Of a stretch of DNA of 64,000 bases, positions 18,261 through 26,808 are shown in pieces (the stretch's first letter is position 1; each line of letters begins with the position of its first letter). Below the pieces are notes generated by a model that made no database searches, was not told the DNA's origin, and saw only the letters and a list, made by a program, of their open reading frames with translations. A program made the position numbers and the translations under genes. Source of the stretch: an uncultured Sphingomonadales bacterium (GTDB taxonomy: Bacteria > Pseudomonadota > Alphaproteobacteria > Sphingomonadales > Sphingomonadaceae). The DNA lies in contig CAIMDB010000028.1 in assembly GCA_903839675.1 (NCBI GenBank), positions 124,001-188,000 on the forward strand, read 5' to 3'.

Positions 18261-19171
18261 GCGCAAAGACAGTCGCAGTGACGGGTGCGACGGGGTTCGT
18301 CGGTTCCACATTGCTCAAGATGGCATCCGGCCAAGGCATTCAGGTGCGTGCGCTCACCCGCCGACCACAGCAGGACATGGCGGGCGTGACATGGATCGAA
18401 GGTGCCCTCGACACACCGAACCGGCTCGCCCGGCTGGTGGAGGGCGCCGATGCCGTCATCCACGTGGCCGGTGTCGTCAACGCACCCACCCGCGACGGGT
18501 TTGAACAGGGCAACATCCGGGGGACGGAGGCCATTGTCGCGGCCACCAAGGCGGCGGGTGTGGCTCGCTTCGTCCACGTCTCCTCGCTCGCCGCGCGCGA
18601 ACCCCGATTGTCGGTCTATGGCTGGTCCAAAGCAGCAGCTGAGCGGGTCGTTACGGCCAGCGGGCTCGACTGGGTCATGGTCCGCCCGCCTGCCATTTAC
18701 GGCCCCGGTGACATGGAGATGCTCGACATCTTCAAGATGGCCAAAACCGGCGTGATCCTGATGCCGCCCGCCGGGCATTTGTCCGTCATCCATGCCGGTG
18801 ATCTTGCGACGCTCTTATTGGCGCTGACGGGCCACAACGCGCCCAATGGGCAAGTCTTCGAAGTCGACGATGGGCAGGCCGATGGCTGGACCCATGTCGA
18901 TTTCGCCAAAGCGATTGCCGCCGCCCTCTCCCGGCGCGCGCTCGTGCTCTCGACGCCACGCCCAATCTTGAAAATCGGTTCCGTCTTCGACCGTCTGCTG
19001 CGCGGTGACAAAGCCAAACTGACCGCTGACCGCGTCAATTATTTCTGCCATCCCGATTGGCGGATTGATCCGACGAAGCGACCGAATGCCGGGCTTTGGG
19101 TGCCGCAAATTGAGACGACGGTCGGCTTGGCAGAGACGGCGGCGGCGTACCGGAAGGCGGGGTTGATTTAA
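18257..19171 (+). CDS. NAD(P)-dependent epimerase/dehydratase family protein
   Basis: An extended short-chain dehydrogenase of 304 residues. It begins with the Rossmann motif GATGFVGS (residues 9-16), has a serine (VSSLAAREP) and the catalytic pair YGWSK (YxxxK), and the PPAIYGPGD segment usual in the epimerase family. The substrate is unknown; similar proteins in sphingomonads are annotated as complex I assembly-type (NDUFA9-like) or sugar epimerases. Its GTG start overlaps the proB stop, so it is the third gene of the obgE-proB operon. The palindromic element copy 2 follows immediately. Confidence 0.88.
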   Translation: MSAKTVAVTGATGFVGSTLLKMASGQGIQVRALTRRPQQDMAGVTWIEGALDTPNRLARLVEGADAVIHVAGVVNAPTRDGFEQGNIRGTEAIVAATKAAGVARFVHVSSLAAREPRLSVYGWSKAAAERVVTASGLDWVMVRPPAIYGPGDMEMLDIFKMAKTGVILMPPAGHLSVIHAGDLATLLLALTGHNAPNGQVFEVDDGQADGWTHVDFAKAIAAALSRRALVLSTPRPILKIGSVFDRLLRGDKAKLTADRVNYFCHPDWRIDPTKRPNAGLWVPQIETTVGLAETAAAYRKAGLI

Positions 19172-19190
19172 CCCCTCCTATCCCGCCCGC

Positions 19191-19266
19191 CCTGAGCTTG
19201 TCGAAGGGCCGTCCTTACTGGTCACCAAGCGTGAAAAGAAAAGAACGATCCTTCGACAAGCTCAGG
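19191..19266. repeat. Palindromic intergenic element, copy 2
   Basis: CCTGAGCTTGTCGAAGG (19191-19207) and its exact reverse complement (19250-19266) enclose a 42-base loop containing GTCCTTactGG. It lies between the convergent epimerase-type gene and the UbiH-type gene and is directly followed by a run of nine or so Gs. See copies 1 and 3. Confidence 0.9.
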
Positions 19267-19284
19267 ATAAGCGGGGGGGGGAAT

Positions 19285-20493
19285 CTAAACCAGCTCACCC
19301 TGCAGCATCATCGGCAAGTTCCCGCTCTCCCCGCGTGCCTCGGCCATGAACAGGTCTTTGAGCGGCTTGGCACTCTGGACCGCACTGAGGCCAAAGCGCC
19401 GCGCCGCGCGCGCTGTCTTGCCCGGCAGGCCGAACAGCCGCACCAGACTGTCACACGCAACGGTCACGGCCATCACGTCCCCGGCCCGCCAGCGCTGATA
19501 GCGGGCGAGGAGCTGGGCATCGCCGAAATCAAGCCCAAGCCGTGCGCCGTCCACCAGCACTTCGGCCATCACCGCCACGTCGCGCAGGCCAAGGTTGAAC
19601 CCCTGTCCGGCAATCGGGTGGATGCCGTGCCCCGCGTCGCCCACCAGCGCGAGGCGATTTTCCGTCATCTTCGCCGTATGCCGGAAATGGAGCGGGTATA
19701 GCGCACGCGGCGCGGCAAAGCTGAGGTCGCCCAAGATGTTCGCCGTCACGCGCGACACTTCGGCAAGGAAGGCCCGATCCCCGACTTTCATAAAGGCCTT
19801 TGCCTGATCATCGGGCAGCGACCACACAAGTGCGGACCGCGTGCCGGGGTTCATCGGCAACAGCGCGACCGGCCCGCCGGGATAGAAAATCTGGTGCGCA
19901 GTATCATTGTGCGGGGTGACATGGTCGAGCGCGGTCACAATGCTCTTCGAGGCATAGTCCCACGCCGCGACATTGATGCCGACGGCCTCGCGCGTCGAGC
20001 TGTAACGCCCTTCGCAAACCAGCAGCAACGGTGCGGTCACCGTCGAGCCGTCCGACAGGCGGGCCTCCACCCGGTGATCGCCGCGATCCAAACTGTCTGC
20101 CGTGACACCAAATTTGCGCGTCACATTCTTTGCGTCCTGAAGCATCGCCCAGAGTTCGCGGCGCAGCACGCGGTTTTCGAGCATCAGGCCAAGCGGATTG
20201 TCTGTATCATCAGCTTCGAAATCGAGCGGACGGCCATCCGACCCATCGCGCACCTCAATCCGGTGGATCGGCCGGGCCTCCGCCCGCATCTTGGGGCCAA
20301 TGCCGAGGGCATCGAACATCTTCCAGCTGCTGGATGAAATCGCCGCGACACGGCCATCAAACTCGGTCGTCAGCGTGCCAGCGGGATCGACTGGATCGAT
20401 CACGACAGATGATATCCCATGAAGGTCGAGCGCCAGCGCCATTGTCTGGCCGATCAAGCCGCCGCCGAGGATGATAATATCGTGTGAGTCCAT
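19285..20493 (-). CDS. FAD-dependent hydroxylase, UbiH/UbiF/VisC type
   Basis: A 402-residue flavin monooxygenase of the ubiquinone-synthesis hydroxylase group. It starts with the FAD-binding motif IIILGGGLIGQTMALAL, has LLVCEGRYSSTREAVGI in the middle where UbiH has (DG)xxS motifs, and the second FAD motif RLALVGDAGHGIHPIAGQGFNLGL. The enzyme would hydroxylate a polyprenylated phenol ring on the path to ubiquinone; which position is not deducible. The start was set at MDSHDIII; an in-frame upstream ATG adds 14 unconserved residues. It is divergent from ftsK, with 127 bases between the two start codons. Confidence 0.9.
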   Translation of the reverse strand: MDSHDIIILGGGLIGQTMALALDLHGISSVVIDPVDPAGTLTTEFDGRVAAISSSSWKMFDALGIGPKMRAEARPIHRIEVRDGSDGRPLDFEADDTDNPLGLMLENRVLRRELWAMLQDAKNVTRKFGVTADSLDRGDHRVEARLSDGSTVTAPLLLVCEGRYSSTREAVGINVAAWDYASKSIVTALDHVTPHNDTAHQIFYPGGPVALLPMNPGTRSALVWSLPDDQAKAFMKVGDRAFLAEVSRVTANILGDLSFAAPRALYPLHFRHTAKMTENRLALVGDAGHGIHPIAGQGFNLGLRDVAVMAEVLVDGARLGLDFGDAQLLARYQRWRAGDVMAVTVACDSLVRLFGLPGKTARAARRFGLSAVQSAKPLKDLFMAEARGESGNLPMMLQGELV

Positions 20494-20561
20494 GGGCCAA
20501 CGCCATACGTCCGAACGCGCCCGAGACTCAAGCATTTCAGCGCGACTCTTGACGGCGAGTC
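20486..20561. promoter_or_regulatory. Cluster of four GANTC sites before ftsK
   Basis: GAGTC at 20486-20490, GACTC at 20525-20529 and 20544-20548, and GAGTC at 20557-20561 fall in 76 bases between two divergent starts. GANTC is the target of the CcrM adenine methyltransferase and, with GcrA, of cell-cycle transcription control in alphaproteobacteria. The sites are seen; the regulation is inferred. Confidence 0.5.
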
Positions 20562-20620
20562 AGCGGCTGGCGCATGAGTGCAACCGGAACATTATGCGCA
20601 CGCAGCAGAGGAGGCGCGGC

Positions 20621-22942
20621 ATGGCATCCCGGGCACCGGAATGGCGTGAATCGGTTAAACGTGGGGCACTCCGCAGCGGCGCGCTGATCGGTGCGGTCGC
20701 GCTTGCGCTGAGCGCGCTGATCCTTGTGCTGGCGCTTGCCAGCTACCGGCCCAGCGATCCTTCGATGAACACAGCGGCTGGCGGTCCGGTCAACAACCTG
20801 CTCGGACTGCCGGGGGCTTGGACCTCCGATTTTCTGCTATGGCTGATGGGGCCTGCCGTTGGCCTGTTCGTTCCGCTCATGCTGCTCCACGCGCGCAGGC
20901 TTTGGGCCAAGGTGTCGGTCCTCGGCTGGAAGCGGCGTGCGCTCGGCATTCTGGCCGGCGTGGCGCTGGTGGATACCGGCCTCGCGCTGTTCCAACCCGG
21001 TGCATTTGAAAGCCTGCCCGGTGGTCTTGGCGGCACGATTGGCATGGCGACGGGCGGCCTTATCCAGTGGCTGATGTCCTTTGCACCGCCCGCTGACTGG
21101 ATGGTCTGGGTTAGATGGAGCCTCGGCGCTGTGTTCGCCATCTTGGGCATCATCATCTGGGCCAAGAGCCTCGGCTTGGATGAAGATGAGCGGGCCTGGC
21201 TTTTGCGTCGTCGCGAAAAGGACGACGCCGCCCGCGCCCTGCCCGCCCCGTTCGATGAGGACGATGATGTGATGCCAACGCGGCTCAAGCCCGCGGCGCC
21301 CACCATCTCTGAACCCCGCGCCGCGCCGATTATCGACGAAGGGCGCCCAAAGACGGTCATTCAGGACAAGCCGGCCCCTGCCAAACCCAAGACAGAAAAG
21401 AGCGGGCAGGCCACCCTCCCGCTGGGCGACCGCTATGTCCTGCCGTCGCTCGATCTGCTCAGCCCCGCGCCGGAATCTGCGGCCAACCCGATCGACAAGG
21501 TCGCGCTGGAGCGCAATGCGCGGCTGCTGGAAACCGTGCTCGATGATTTCCACGTCAAGGGCCAGATTGTCGAAGTCCGCCCCGGCCCTGTCGTCACAAT
21601 GTACGAGTTGGAACCCGCGTCCGGCATCAAGGCAAGCCGCGTCATCCAGCTGGCGGACGACATCGCGCGCAACATGTCGGCGCTCTCCGCCCGCGTCGCG
21701 ACCATCCCCGGCCGGACGGTGATCGGCATCGAACTGCCCAACCAGCGGCGCGAAAGCGTCGTTCTGCATGAACTGATCGCAAGCCACGCTTTCAACGAAC
21801 AATCGGGCCAGCTCCCCATCGTGCTCGGCAAGAACATCGCCGGTGATCCCGTCATTGCCGATCTGGCGCCCATGCCGCATCTCCTGGTCGCGGGCACCAC
21901 CGGCTCAGGTAAGTCCGTCGGCCTCAACGCGATGATCGTGTCGCTGCTTTACCGCCTGACACCGGACCAGTGCCGGATGATCATGATCGATCCCAAGATG
22001 CTCGAACTCAGCATCTATGATGACATCCCGCATTTGCTCTCCCCTGTGGTCACGGAGCCCGCCAAGGCGATCCGCGCGCTCAAATGGGCGGTGGAGCAGA
22101 TGGAAGACCGCTACCGGATGATGGCCTCTGTCGGCGTCCGCAGTCTGGCGAGCTTCAACGAAAAGGTCCGTTCCGCCAATCAGAAGGGCGCCTTCCTCGG
22201 TCGGCGCGTCCAGACAGGTTATGACTCGGCGACCGGCAACCCGATCTATGAGGAAGAGCAGCTGGATTATCAGCCGCTGCCGCAGATTGTCGTTATCGTC
22301 GACGAACTGGCCGACCTGATGATGACCGCGGGCAAGGAAGTCGAGTTCCTCATCCAGCGTCTCGCCCAAAAGGCCCGCGCGGCGGGCATCCACCTCATCA
22401 TGGCAACGCAGCGCCCTTCGGTCGACGTTATCACTGGCGTCATCAAGGCGAACCTGCCGACACGAATCAGCTTTGCCGTCACATCCAAGATCGATTCCCG
22501 CACCATCCTTGGCGAACAGGGCGCGGAACAGCTGCTCGGCAAGGGCGACATGCTCTATATGCCCGGCGGCAAGCAGATCGCCCGTGTGCACGGCCCATTT
22601 GTGTCGGATGAAGAAGTCCGCGCGGTCGCCGACCATTGGCGCGGACAGGGGCATCCCGAATATATTCAGGCCGTCACCGAAGAGCCGGAAGAAGGCAGCT
22701 GGGATCTGGATGGTGCGCCAACAGGCGAAGATTCTGCCGAAGATCAGATGTACCGCAAGGCGTTGCAGGTCGTGGCGGAAAGCCAGAAGGCCTCGACCAG
22801 CTACATCCAGCGCCAGTTGCGGATCGGCTATAACTCAGCCGCCCGCCTCATCGAGCGCATGGAACTGGAAGGCAAGGTCAGCCGTCCGGACCATGTGGGC
22901 CGCCGCGAAGTGCTGATCGACCCAGACGGCCACGCGATCTGA
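20621..22942 (+). CDS. ftsK: DNA translocase FtsK
   Basis: FtsK anchors at the division septum and pumps chromosomal DNA to complete segregation. The 773-residue product has an N-terminal membrane domain with about four helices (residues 20-185), a short proline- and charge-rich linker (about 200-290), a RecA-like motor with Walker A GTTGSGKSV (425-433) and Walker B VVIVDELADLMM, and a winged-helix gamma domain (from about 700, SYIQRQLRIGYNSAARLIERM) that reads KOPS sites. The linker is much shorter than in E. coli, as is usual in alphaproteobacteria. The ATG follows a strong GAGGAGG; an open frame extends upstream but lacks a ribosome site. Confidence 0.95.
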   Translation: MASRAPEWRESVKRGALRSGALIGAVALALSALILVLALASYRPSDPSMNTAAGGPVNNLLGLPGAWTSDFLLWLMGPAVGLFVPLMLLHARRLWAKVSVLGWKRRALGILAGVALVDTGLALFQPGAFESLPGGLGGTIGMATGGLIQWLMSFAPPADWMVWVRWSLGAVFAILGIIIWAKSLGLDEDERAWLLRRREKDDAARALPAPFDEDDDVMPTRLKPAAPTISEPRAAPIIDEGRPKTVIQDKPAPAKPKTEKSGQATLPLGDRYVLPSLDLLSPAPESAANPIDKVALERNARLLETVLDDFHVKGQIVEVRPGPVVTMYELEPASGIKASRVIQLADDIARNMSALSARVATIPGRTVIGIELPNQRRESVVLHELIASHAFNEQSGQLPIVLGKNIAGDPVIADLAPMPHLLVAGTTGSGKSVGLNAMIVSLLYRLTPDQCRMIMIDPKMLELSIYDDIPHLLSPVVTEPAKAIRALKWAVEQMEDRYRMMASVGVRSLASFNEKVRSANQKGAFLGRRVQTGYDSATGNPIYEEEQLDYQPLPQIVVIVDELADLMMTAGKEVEFLIQRLAQKARAAGIHLIMATQRPSVDVITGVIKANLPTRISFAVTSKIDSRTILGEQGAEQLLGKGDMLYMPGGKQIARVHGPFVSDEEVRAVADHWRGQGHPEYIQAVTEEPEEGSWDLDGAPTGEDSAEDQMYRKALQVVAESQKASTSYIQRQLRIGYNSAARLIERMELEGKVSRPDHVGRREVLIDPDGHAI

Positions 22943-23019
22943 CATCCCCACCGCAAAGAAGTTCAGGCACGGTTCAATCCGCGGCGCCCAGTGGGCCAAT
23001 TGCAGCTTTGGAGAATTTG

Positions 23020-23634
23020 ATGAGATCCGTGTTCGTTCCGCTTGCCACCATCGCACTGGCCTTGGCCCCAACGCAGGCCGGGGCACAGGCAGATGCTCTG
23101 GTCGCCGTGTCGAGCCATCTGAAGGCCGTCACAACGATGACCGCCAACTTCTCGCAGACGGACCGGTCGGGCAAAACAGTGACAGGCGCGTTGAGCTTAA
23201 AGCGTCCGGGAAAAATCCGCTTTCAGTATCAAAAGGGTGTGCCCATCCTGATCGTCGGCAACGGCAAGACGCTGACCTTCATCGATTATTCGGTCCGTCA
23301 GGTGCAAAGCTGGCCCATCGGAAACACGCCGCTTGGCGTCCTGTTAAACCCGAACAAAGATTTGCGCGGCATTGCCAAACTGATGCCCTCGGCCAATCCG
23401 AAGATCACGCTTGTAGAAGCGCGGGACAAGAAGCATCCGGAATATGGCGTCATCACATTGGCGTTCAGCAAAAACGACTCGGCACCGGCCGGTTTGATGC
23501 TGGAAGGGTGGGTTTCCATCGATTCCCAGAACAACCGGACAACGGTTCGTCTCGCAAACCAAAGATTTAATGGGCCCATATCCGATAAAACGTTCCTTTG
23601 GAGCGACCCACGGCCAAAAGGGCCCCGTGGCTGA
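23020..23634 (+). CDS. lolA: Outer-membrane lipoprotein carrier LolA
   Basis: A 204-residue periplasmic chaperone that takes mature lipoproteins from the LolCDE complex to the outer membrane. A signal peptide (about 1-23, cut near AGAQA) is followed by the LolA half-barrel: TMTANFSQTDRSGKTVTGAL, LKRPGKIRFQY, TFIDYSVRQVQSW and NPKITLVEARD. The start was placed at the ATG eight bases after GGAG. It lies 77 bases after ftsK on the same strand, an arrangement shared with other alphaproteobacteria, and is followed by a strong terminator. Confidence 0.92.
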   Translation: MRSVFVPLATIALALAPTQAGAQADALVAVSSHLKAVTTMTANFSQTDRSGKTVTGALSLKRPGKIRFQYQKGVPILIVGNGKTLTFIDYSVRQVQSWPIGNTPLGVLLNPNKDLRGIAKLMPSANPKITLVEARDKKHPEYGVITLAFSKNDSAPAGLMLEGWVSIDSQNNRTTVRLANQRFNGPISDKTFLWSDPRPKGPRG

Positions 23635-23763
23635 CAATCCATTCATCTTGGCGACAGGAAAAATGGCCTAATTTTACATGGCTTTCGCGGAAGACCTGAC
23701 GAGATTCCCCCCTGTTGCTCGTCAGACCTAAACCGCAAAAGTCAGCGTGACGAACGCTAACGA

Positions 23764-23803
23764 GACCCCCGCTCCACGCCCCCGGAGCGGGGGTCATTGC
23801 TTT
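23764..23803 (+). terminator. Rho-independent terminator of lolA
   Basis: A perfect 12-base stem (GACCCCCGCTCC at 23764-23775 and its complement at 23784-23795) with an eight-base loop is followed by ATTGCTTTT. It lies 130 bases after lolA and just before the convergent acetyltransferase gene. Confidence 0.85.
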
Positions 23804-24271
23804 TCAACTCTGAGGCAAAAGTTCCAGCGTCATGCAGATGCTGAAATCATCCAGCACATAATCTGCAAAGGGCGGGCATTCCCGAAATCCATAACGTTCA
23901 TAAAGGCGGTGGGCCGGCCGGAACGGTTCTGGCCGTCCTGTTTCCAGACTGAGCCGTTCATAGCCCCGCTGACGCGCCGCTGCGAGGATCGTTTCGAGGA
24001 TGGCGGCCGCCACGCCCTTGCGCAGGTGCGCGGCGTCCGTTCGCATCGATTTGATCTCACCGTGCCGCGCATCCAATTGCTTGAGCGCACCGCAGCCCAT
24101 GAGCGCGGCGCCATCCCATGCCGTCCAGAAGGTGATGTCGGGCTGGCGCAATTTGTCCAAATCAAGCGCATGGACGCTTTCCGGCGGGGAATATTCGTGC
24201 ATGGCATCGAGATGCACCTGCAAGAGGGCCGCAATCTCCGGCCCGTTCAGATCATCGACGACGATCCGCAT
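23804..24271 (-). CDS. GNAT family N-acetyltransferase
   Basis: A 155-residue GNAT protein. The acetyl-CoA motif is the RKGVAAAILETILAAARQRGY region (about residues 87-107), followed by LSLETGRPEPFRPAHRLYERYGF, typical of the YpeA/PhnO-like group (ElaA/YafP-type yhbS relatives). The substrate is unknown. The ATG shares one base with the stop of the M14 peptidase gene (TGATG), so translation is probably coupled. An in-frame upstream start would lie inside that gene and is unlikely. Confidence 0.88.
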   Translation of the reverse strand: MRIVVDDLNGPEIAALLQVHLDAMHEYSPPESVHALDLDKLRQPDITFWTAWDGAALMGCGALKQLDARHGEIKSMRTDAAHLRKGVAAAILETILAAARQRGYERLSLETGRPEPFRPAHRLYERYGFRECPPFADYVLDDFSICMTLELLPQS

Positions 24272-25392
24272 CAGACAGAGCGGGCCAGCACAGCGAGACA
24301 GTCCCGCCCGAGTTGACGGCAGCGCTCCGGCGACCAAGCCCGCTGTGGATCCGCATTCATATCATGGTCCTTGAACGGCATTTCCAGCGTCATCGACACG
24401 CAGCCCAGATGCGCAAAGCGGTTCGCGAGCTGGTTGGTCGACATGGTCAGATTGGCCTTGCCCGGCGCGGATTTGGGATAGCCAACCTTGGTCTGGAAAT
24501 CAGGCGTCTGCGCGGCCAGCGCCTCGCGATAGGCGTAAAAGCGCTCGCCCTGATCGTCCGTCCAATTAGGGATGCCTTCAAAGCCTGCGATGAAGTTGGC
24601 GGGGATCGCTTCATCACCGTGCACGTCCATCGCCCAATGGACGCCGGTGCGGTCCATCTCGTCGCGGACGCACAGGACTTCGGGAGACCGCTCCGCACTG
24701 GGCGAGGCCCATTCGCGGTTGAGGTTCACGCCGGCTGCATTGGTGCGCAGATGCCCGCGCGCAGAGCCATCGGGGTTCATATTGGGCACGATGTGCAGCG
24801 TGCATTTTTCTCGCAAGGTCCGGGCGACCGGATCAATCTCGTCGGTCAGGCAGTCCAGCGCGCCTTCCATCCACCACTCCGCCATCGATTCGCCCGGATG
24901 CTGGCGCGCATAAAGCCACACCTGCGTGGCGCCGGTGCCCATACGCAGCAGGTCCATCGGTTGACCATCGAGCGTCTGGCCCAGTTGGATCAGCGACACC
25001 CCCGGCGCTGCGGCTGTCCGCTGGACCAGATCATGATGCCGTTCCATCGAATAAGGGGCGAAATAAGCAAACCAGACGGCATCGGCCTCCGGCGTGTGGG
25101 TGATCGTCAGGACCCCGTCGGCATAGCTGGTGTCCGCACAGAGCCAATCGTCACGATCAACCGAATAGCGCGCCTGATAGTTCGCCCAGCCACCGGGATA
25201 GGCTGACCCGCCACAATTGGTGATCTTCAGCGTGACAGGGCGTCCCTTGGCGCCGGCCACACGGAAGTGGAACCATTGGTAGAAATCGGAGAGCGCATCC
25301 TTGCGGATCTCAAGGGTTGCCGTGTCCCCCTCAATTGAGGTGACGATGATGTTGCCGCTGTCAAAGCCGGACGTGATGCTGAGTGATGTCAT
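24271..25392 (-). CDS. M14 family zinc carboxypeptidase, cytosolic type
   Basis: A 373-residue carboxypeptidase of the M14 family, close in layout to the Nna1/AGBL-like cytosolic group. An N-terminal beta-sandwich domain (about 1-125, with WFHFRV and [11 protein letters not shown]) precedes the catalytic domain. Zinc ligands are the H and E of ARQHPGES (about residue 165) and the H of MDVHGDE; NPDG and NLNREW supply substrate-binding residues and the catalytic glutamate is in TLEMPFK. No signal peptide is seen, so it acts in the cytoplasm. Its ATG overlaps the stop of the lipoprotein gene upstream (ATGA). The target peptide is unknown. Confidence 0.9.
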   Translation of the reverse strand: MTSLSITSGFDSGNIIVTSIEGDTATLEIRKDALSDFYQWFHFRVAGAKGRPVTLKITNCGGSAYPGGWANYQARYSVDRDDWLCADTSYADGVLTITHTPEADAVWFAYFAPYSMERHHDLVQRTAAAPGVSLIQLGQTLDGQPMDLLRMGTGATQVWLYARQHPGESMAEWWMEGALDCLTDEIDPVARTLREKCTLHIVPNMNPDGSARGHLRTNAAGVNLNREWASPSAERSPEVLCVRDEMDRTGVHWAMDVHGDEAIPANFIAGFEGIPNWTDDQGERFYAYREALAAQTPDFQTKVGYPKSAPGKANLTMSTNQLANRFAHLGCVSMTLEMPFKDHDMNADPQRAWSPERCRQLGRDCLAVLARSV

Positions 25393-25958
25393 GGGACAGT
25401 GATAGTGCGTCCCGATTCGCCCGGAAAGTCCTGAAACAAGGCGCGCGACAGCTTATCTGCGGCAAGCCCCGGTTGCGCCGCCGGTGCATTGGCCGGGGCT
25501 TCGGTCTGCGCCCGCCCTTCCCAGACCACCGCGCCGTCCGAAATCCGCTTCATCTGCACCGACATCCGCGTGCCGACGATGGCCGACGTTGATTTGCCAA
25601 TGCCGAAACTCGTGCCCAGACCGATGCCAACATTTCCACCGAACGATCCGCCACCGATGCCGATGGTGACAGGGGACCGCTTCGGGACCTGCCGTTCCGC
25701 GCGGTCAAACCCAAGGACAATCCGATACATCGCCTTACCCTCCAGCGGGTAGCCGAGCCGAATCAGTTCGCGGGAGACTGCGGCCGCATAGGTGCCGAAT
25801 TCAAGATTGGCGGCATTCTGGCCTTCTGCCGCCTCAATCACGACGGGGCCGGAGGCCGGTTGCTGCCCAAGGTGGAATCGCGTGACTTCCACGGGCGGAA
25901 TCGAGGCTGCACAGCCGGATAGCGCCAGCAGAGAGAGAGAAAACACGATAAAACGCAT
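25389..25958 (-). CDS. DUF4136-type lipoprotein
   Basis: A 189-residue lipoprotein with a signal peptide ending in the lipobox LSGC (Cys 16). The mature part has [25 protein letters not shown] and a glycine-rich central stretch ([17 protein letters not shown]) followed by the strand [17 protein letters not shown]; this order fits the DUF4136 family, whose function is unknown. It overlaps the M14 peptidase start by four bases, so lipoprotein, peptidase and acetyltransferase form one tight operon. It is divergent from rpmJ. Confidence 0.85.
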   Translation of the reverse strand: MRFIVFSLSLLALSGCAASIPPVEVTRFHLGQQPASGPVVIEAAEGQNAANLEFGTYAAAVSRELIRLGYPLEGKAMYRIVLGFDRAERQVPKRSPVTIGIGGGSFGGNVGIGLGTSFGIGKSTSAIVGTRMSVQMKRISDGAVVWEGRAQTEAPANAPAAQPGLAADKLSRALFQDFPGESGRTITVP

Positions 25959-26061
25959 GGGAGATGACTCCTTACTCGGCAGATCGCCTTGACTTTGCCA
26001 TAGCCCATCTTTAGGCGGCAGCCTTCATTTTCCAACGTTAATTTAGAACAGGCAAGCGATC

Positions 26062-26187
26062 ATGAAGATCCGCAATTCGCTCAAGTCGCTCAAGGACCGT
26101 CACCGGGATAACCGCGTGATCCGTCGTCGTGGCCGGACCTACGTCATTAACAAGACGCAGCCGCGCTTCAAGGCACGCCAGGGCTAA
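26062..26187 (+). CDS. rpmJ: Ribosomal protein L36 (bL36), cysteine-free form
   Basis: A 41-residue protein of the large ribosomal subunit: [18 protein letters not shown], then [15 protein letters not shown] and PRFKARQG. The zinc-binding cysteines of the classical form are all missing, which marks the zinc-independent (C-minus) paralogue that is the normal L36 in many alphaproteobacteria. The start is the ATG after GGCAAGCG. It is too short for standard gene-finding cut-offs. The HAD phosphatase gene starts six bases after its stop. Confidence 0.95.
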   Translation: MKIRNSLKSLKDRHRDNRVIRRRGRTYVINKTQPRFKARQG

Positions 26188-26193
26188 TCCCCC

Positions 26194-26802
26194 GTGGCGG
26201 TGACCGCCGTCGTATTCGACGTCGGCAACGTCCTGTATCGCTGGAGCCCTAGAGCTCTGTACGAGCGCCTGATCCCCGAGGATCGGGCGCTTGACGCGTT
26301 TCTGGAAACCGTCGTCACCAATGACTGGCATTTCCAGCATGACGAAGGCCGCGACTTCGCCGACACCAGCGCAGAACTGATCGCCCGCTTTCCCGAACAC
26401 CGTGACCTCATCCTTCAATGGGCCCCGCGCTTCAATGAGACGATCACGGGTCCCGTTAAAGGTATGATCGAACTGGTCGAAGAACTCGATTCGGCGGGCG
26501 TCCCCATTTTCGGCATCACCAATTTCAGCCACGAATTCTGGCCGCCCTTCCGCGCCCAAGAAGCGCATGTTTTTAACCGGTTTCGCGACATTGTCGTTTC
26601 GGGCGATGAAAAGCTGGCCAAGCCGGACCCGGAGATTTTCCACCTCGCCCGCACGCGATTTGGACTAGCGCCGGGGGAAGGCGTGTTTCTGGACGACCGC
26701 GCCGACAATGCCGCCGCCGCCGAGGCGAACGGCTTTGTCGGCCATCACTTTACGAACGTCGACGCCGCTCGCGCCCATTTGACGGAGCTTGGCCTTCTCT
26801 GA
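26194..26802 (+). CDS. HAD superfamily hydrolase (subfamily IA)
   Basis: A 202-residue phosphatase-like protein. Motif I is DVGNVLYRW (residues 8-16), motif II is ITNFSHEFW, the lysine of motif III is in GDEKLAKPDPEIF and motif IV is VFLDDRADNAAAA. The second catalytic aspartate of motif I (DxD) is replaced: DVG, which is common among family members (DxG) that still act as phosphatases or dehalogenases. Substrate unknown. The GTG start directly follows rpmJ. It converges with the alkylsulfatase-like gene six bases away. Confidence 0.88.
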   Translation: MAVTAVVFDVGNVLYRWSPRALYERLIPEDRALDAFLETVVTNDWHFQHDEGRDFADTSAELIARFPEHRDLILQWAPRFNETITGPVKGMIELVEELDSAGVPIFGITNFSHEFWPPFRAQEAHVFNRFRDIVVSGDEKLAKPDPEIFHLARTRFGLAPGEGVFLDDRADNAAAAEANGFVGHHFTNVDAARAHLTELGLL

Positions 26803-26808
26803 CAGGTG

